DNA of 7,199 nucleotides, taken from positions 1 through 7,199 of the forward strand of contig SFNW01000094.1 in assembly GCA_004554105.1 (NCBI GenBank). The letters are read 5' to 3'. Position numbers and translations under genes: made by a program. The number at the start of each line of letters is the position of its first letter. Positions within the stretch are counted from its first letter, which is position 1. The notes below the pieces were generated by a model, which was not told the DNA's origin, did not search any database, and was given only the letters and a program-made list of their open reading frames with translations. Below are positions 5,703-7,199 of this stretch, in pieces. Source of the DNA: Clostridiales bacterium (GTDB lineage: Bacteria > Bacillota > Clostridia > Oscillospirales > CAG-272).

Positions 5703-7199
5703 ATGAAGACCGAAATTCTGATTCAAAACGGCAAAACCGTGATTTGCACAGACGGTTTGCCGGTGGCGGAAATCCTGCCGTGCGACGGTGCGGTCGACCG
5801 CTTTGAAGCGATTGAAGACGGCGTTTGGCTGTGGAAGCGGCAGACCGAGACGCCCGTCGACAAAATGCGCATGGAGGTCGTGCTGCTCGGCGAGCCGGAC
5901 TTTACCATGATTCCCGGCATCAGCTACAACGGCAACGGCTGGGGAACGACGCCCGAATACGTCGGCGACCGCTTTGAGGGGACGCCGTGGACCTTTGCGT
6001 CGCACCGCGCGACGATTCCGTCCTGCACCTACAGCGAAAACGCCCTTGTCAGCCTTGCACTGATGGCACAGGCGGAGGATTCGTCCGCCTGCTCGCTTTA
6101 CCGGGTCGAGGCGGGAGAACTGCACGCGGTGATTTTCCCCGAGGAGGAATGCCCCAAGACGCTGCAGCGGCATTTTTGGGGCGCACCGTTTTACGGCACG
6201 ATGCAGCCGCGCCGCGACTTTGTCGCCGTTCTCATGGTAAAGCCCGCAGACGGCGGCGTGCACCGCTACCGCACGCTGCTTGATTTTGCATGGCGGTACT
6301 ACGGGCATCCGATTGCCGCGCCGATGCCGGCAACGGAATTGTATCGGCTTTCGATTGCCTTTTCCCGCTACTTGTTTGAACGCGAGCAGGACGGCTTTGC
6401 CGCCTTCACGACCGGCGCACAGTGGCACATGGACGGCACGACCTACCGCAAGACCGAGCATACCTATGAAATCGGCTGGGTCGGGCAGAGTGCTTCCATG
6501 GCAAACGCGTTCATTTGGGACTATATGCAGACCGGCGACCGCGAAAAACTCGACCTGGCGCTTGAAGCGCACGACAGCTGGCTTAAGGAAGGACAGTTTC
6601 CCGCCGGGCATTTTGCCGCGCGCATCGTTCGCGACCCGTGGCGCTACGAGCCGTTTGACAAGGACTATGTGCCCGACCGCTGGAAGTGCGGCGAATGCGA
6701 TTACGAGATGTTCAAGGGCTTTGCGGGCAGAAAGTTCCGCCGTGCGCCCGACGGAAAAATTCTTCTGACGCACGACGCCTGCAACAGCGGGACAGGTGCG
6801 GAGGGCTACTTCGAGGCATACGGGCTGCTGAAGCAGTGCGGCATCGACAAGCCCGAGTATCTTGCGGCGGCACTGCGCGTCTGCGATTTCGCACTGCAAA
6901 ATCAGGACGGCGAGGGCGCGCTTGCAAAGTCGTGGGACGACGACGGCAAGGTGCTGACCAAAAAGGGAACGATAGCCGCGTTTTTGATTCTGCCGCTGAT
7001 TACCGCCTACCGTCTAACAAAGGAAGAAAAATACTTCGACGGCGCGGTCCGCGCGTTCGACTTCTACTACAGCGCACTGGAGCGCGACGGCTTTACAACT
7101 GCGGGCGCACTCGACACCTACTGCATCGACAAGGAGTCCTCAAGCCCGCTGCTACGCGACGCACTTGCGCTCTATGACGTGACCGGCGATAAGAAGTAT
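5703..7199 (+). CDS. Unrecognised glycosidase-like protein with predicted helical barrel (3' partial)
   Basis: An uninterrupted frame of 499 codons runs off the window end. GGGAGG (5692-5697), five bases before ATG5703, fixes the start. No signal peptide or membrane segment is visible, so it is probably cytoplasmic. Residues 1-200 look beta-rich and carry IPGISYNGNGWGTTPEYVGD (from residue 70) and an aromatic WGAPFYGTM. From about residue 213 the sequence turns helical: EIGWVGQSAS (256-265), HDACNSGTGAEGYFEAY (357-373) and a closing DTYCIDKESSSPLLRDAL with LYDVTGDKKY (471-499). Recurrent aromatic helices with 'TGDREK' and 'TGDKKY' turns resemble six-hairpin (alpha/alpha) glycosidases. Cys329 and Cys332 form a CGEC motif that might bind metal. 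I cannot name the family or catalytic residues. Its promoter repeats and its position beside an AraC-type regulator and a GH127 enzyme suggest action on the same glycan. A lyase or epimerase of similar fold is an alternative. Confidence 0.8.
   Translation, partial: MKTEILIQNGKTVICTDGLPVAEILPCDGAVDRFEAIEDGVWLWKRQTETPVDKMRMEVVLLGEPDFTMIPGISYNGNGWGTTPEYVGDRFEGTPWTFASHRATIPSCTYSENALVSLALMAQAEDSSACSLYRVEAGELHAVIFPEEECPKTLQRHFWGAPFYGTMQPRRDFVAVLMVKPADGGVHRYRTLLDFAWRYYGHPIAAPMPATELYRLSIAFSRYLFEREQDGFAAFTTGAQWHMDGTTYRKTEHTYEIGWVGQSASMANAFIWDYMQTGDREKLDLALEAHDSWLKEGQFPAGHFAARIVRDPWRYEPFDKDYVPDRWKCGECDYEMFKGFAGRKFRRAPDGKILLTHDACNSGTGAEGYFEAYGLLKQCGIDKPEYLAAALRVCDFALQNQDGEGALAKSWDDDGKVLTKKGTIAAFLILPLITAYRLTKEEKYFDGAVRAFDFYYSALERDGFTTAGALDTYCIDKESSSPLLRDALALYDVTGDKKY

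Noticed and set aside
5472..6899. 475-codon open frame on the reverse strand
   Set aside because: It lies antisense to the well-supported gene at 5703, begins inside the regulator and crosses two promoters. Its translation is rich in Arg, Ala, Val and His without recognisable domains, as expected of a shadow frame in GC-rich coding DNA.
1..7199. tRNA or rRNA genes, CRISPR arrays, insertion sequences, phage genes
   Set aside because: I saw no cloverleaf, regularly spaced repeats, transposase or phage motifs. The genes fill nearly all of the window.

Overview
The window looks like chromosomal DNA from a GC-moderate, spore-forming member of the Bacillota, most likely a gut Clostridia lineage close to Oscillospiraceae/Ruminococcaceae. 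That placement is inference. It rests on a SleL/YaaH-type spore cortex hydrolase, strong Shine-Dalgarno sites (GGAGG, AAAGGAG, GAGGTGA), TTGCAA/TAAAAT-type sigma-A promoters and carbohydrate-salvage genes typical of such bacteria. There is no sign of a mobile element, CRISPR array, tRNA or rRNA.

Layout. (1) 1-1382: the end of a probable family GH20 beta-N-acetylhexosaminidase is followed, overlapping or nearly so, by a NahK-type N-acetylhexosamine 1-kinase. A strong hairpin terminator closes this transcription unit. Together the two genes would release GlcNAc or GalNAc from glycans and phosphorylate it at C1. (2) 1430-2772: a stand-alone LysM-LysM-GH18 gene of SleL/YaaH architecture ends at a bidirectional terminator shared with the convergent gene. 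(3) 2783-7199: an AraC-family regulator sits between two carbohydrate-active enzyme genes. One, transcribed divergently, is a GH127/DUF1680 beta-L-arabinofuranosidase-like protein with its zinc-thiolate residues intact. The other, downstream and on the same strand as the regulator, is a large protein of unrecognised family with a predicted helical-barrel glycosidase look, cut by the window end.

No gap between genes exceeds 170 bases. The two gaps around the regulator hold three good sigma-A-like promoters and five copies of a palindromic TTGCAA core, usually as CTTGCAAA. Two of these copies coincide with -35 boxes. I infer that they are candidate operators of the AraC-type regulator, which would then control itself and both neighbouring enzymes as a small local regulon for one plant- or host-glycan substrate. 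The substrate cannot be read from the sequence. The regulator and both enzymes lack signal peptides, so the oligosaccharide would be imported before it is cleaved.

The least explained element is the unrecognised enzyme at 5703-7199 together with the repeated TTGCAA sites.
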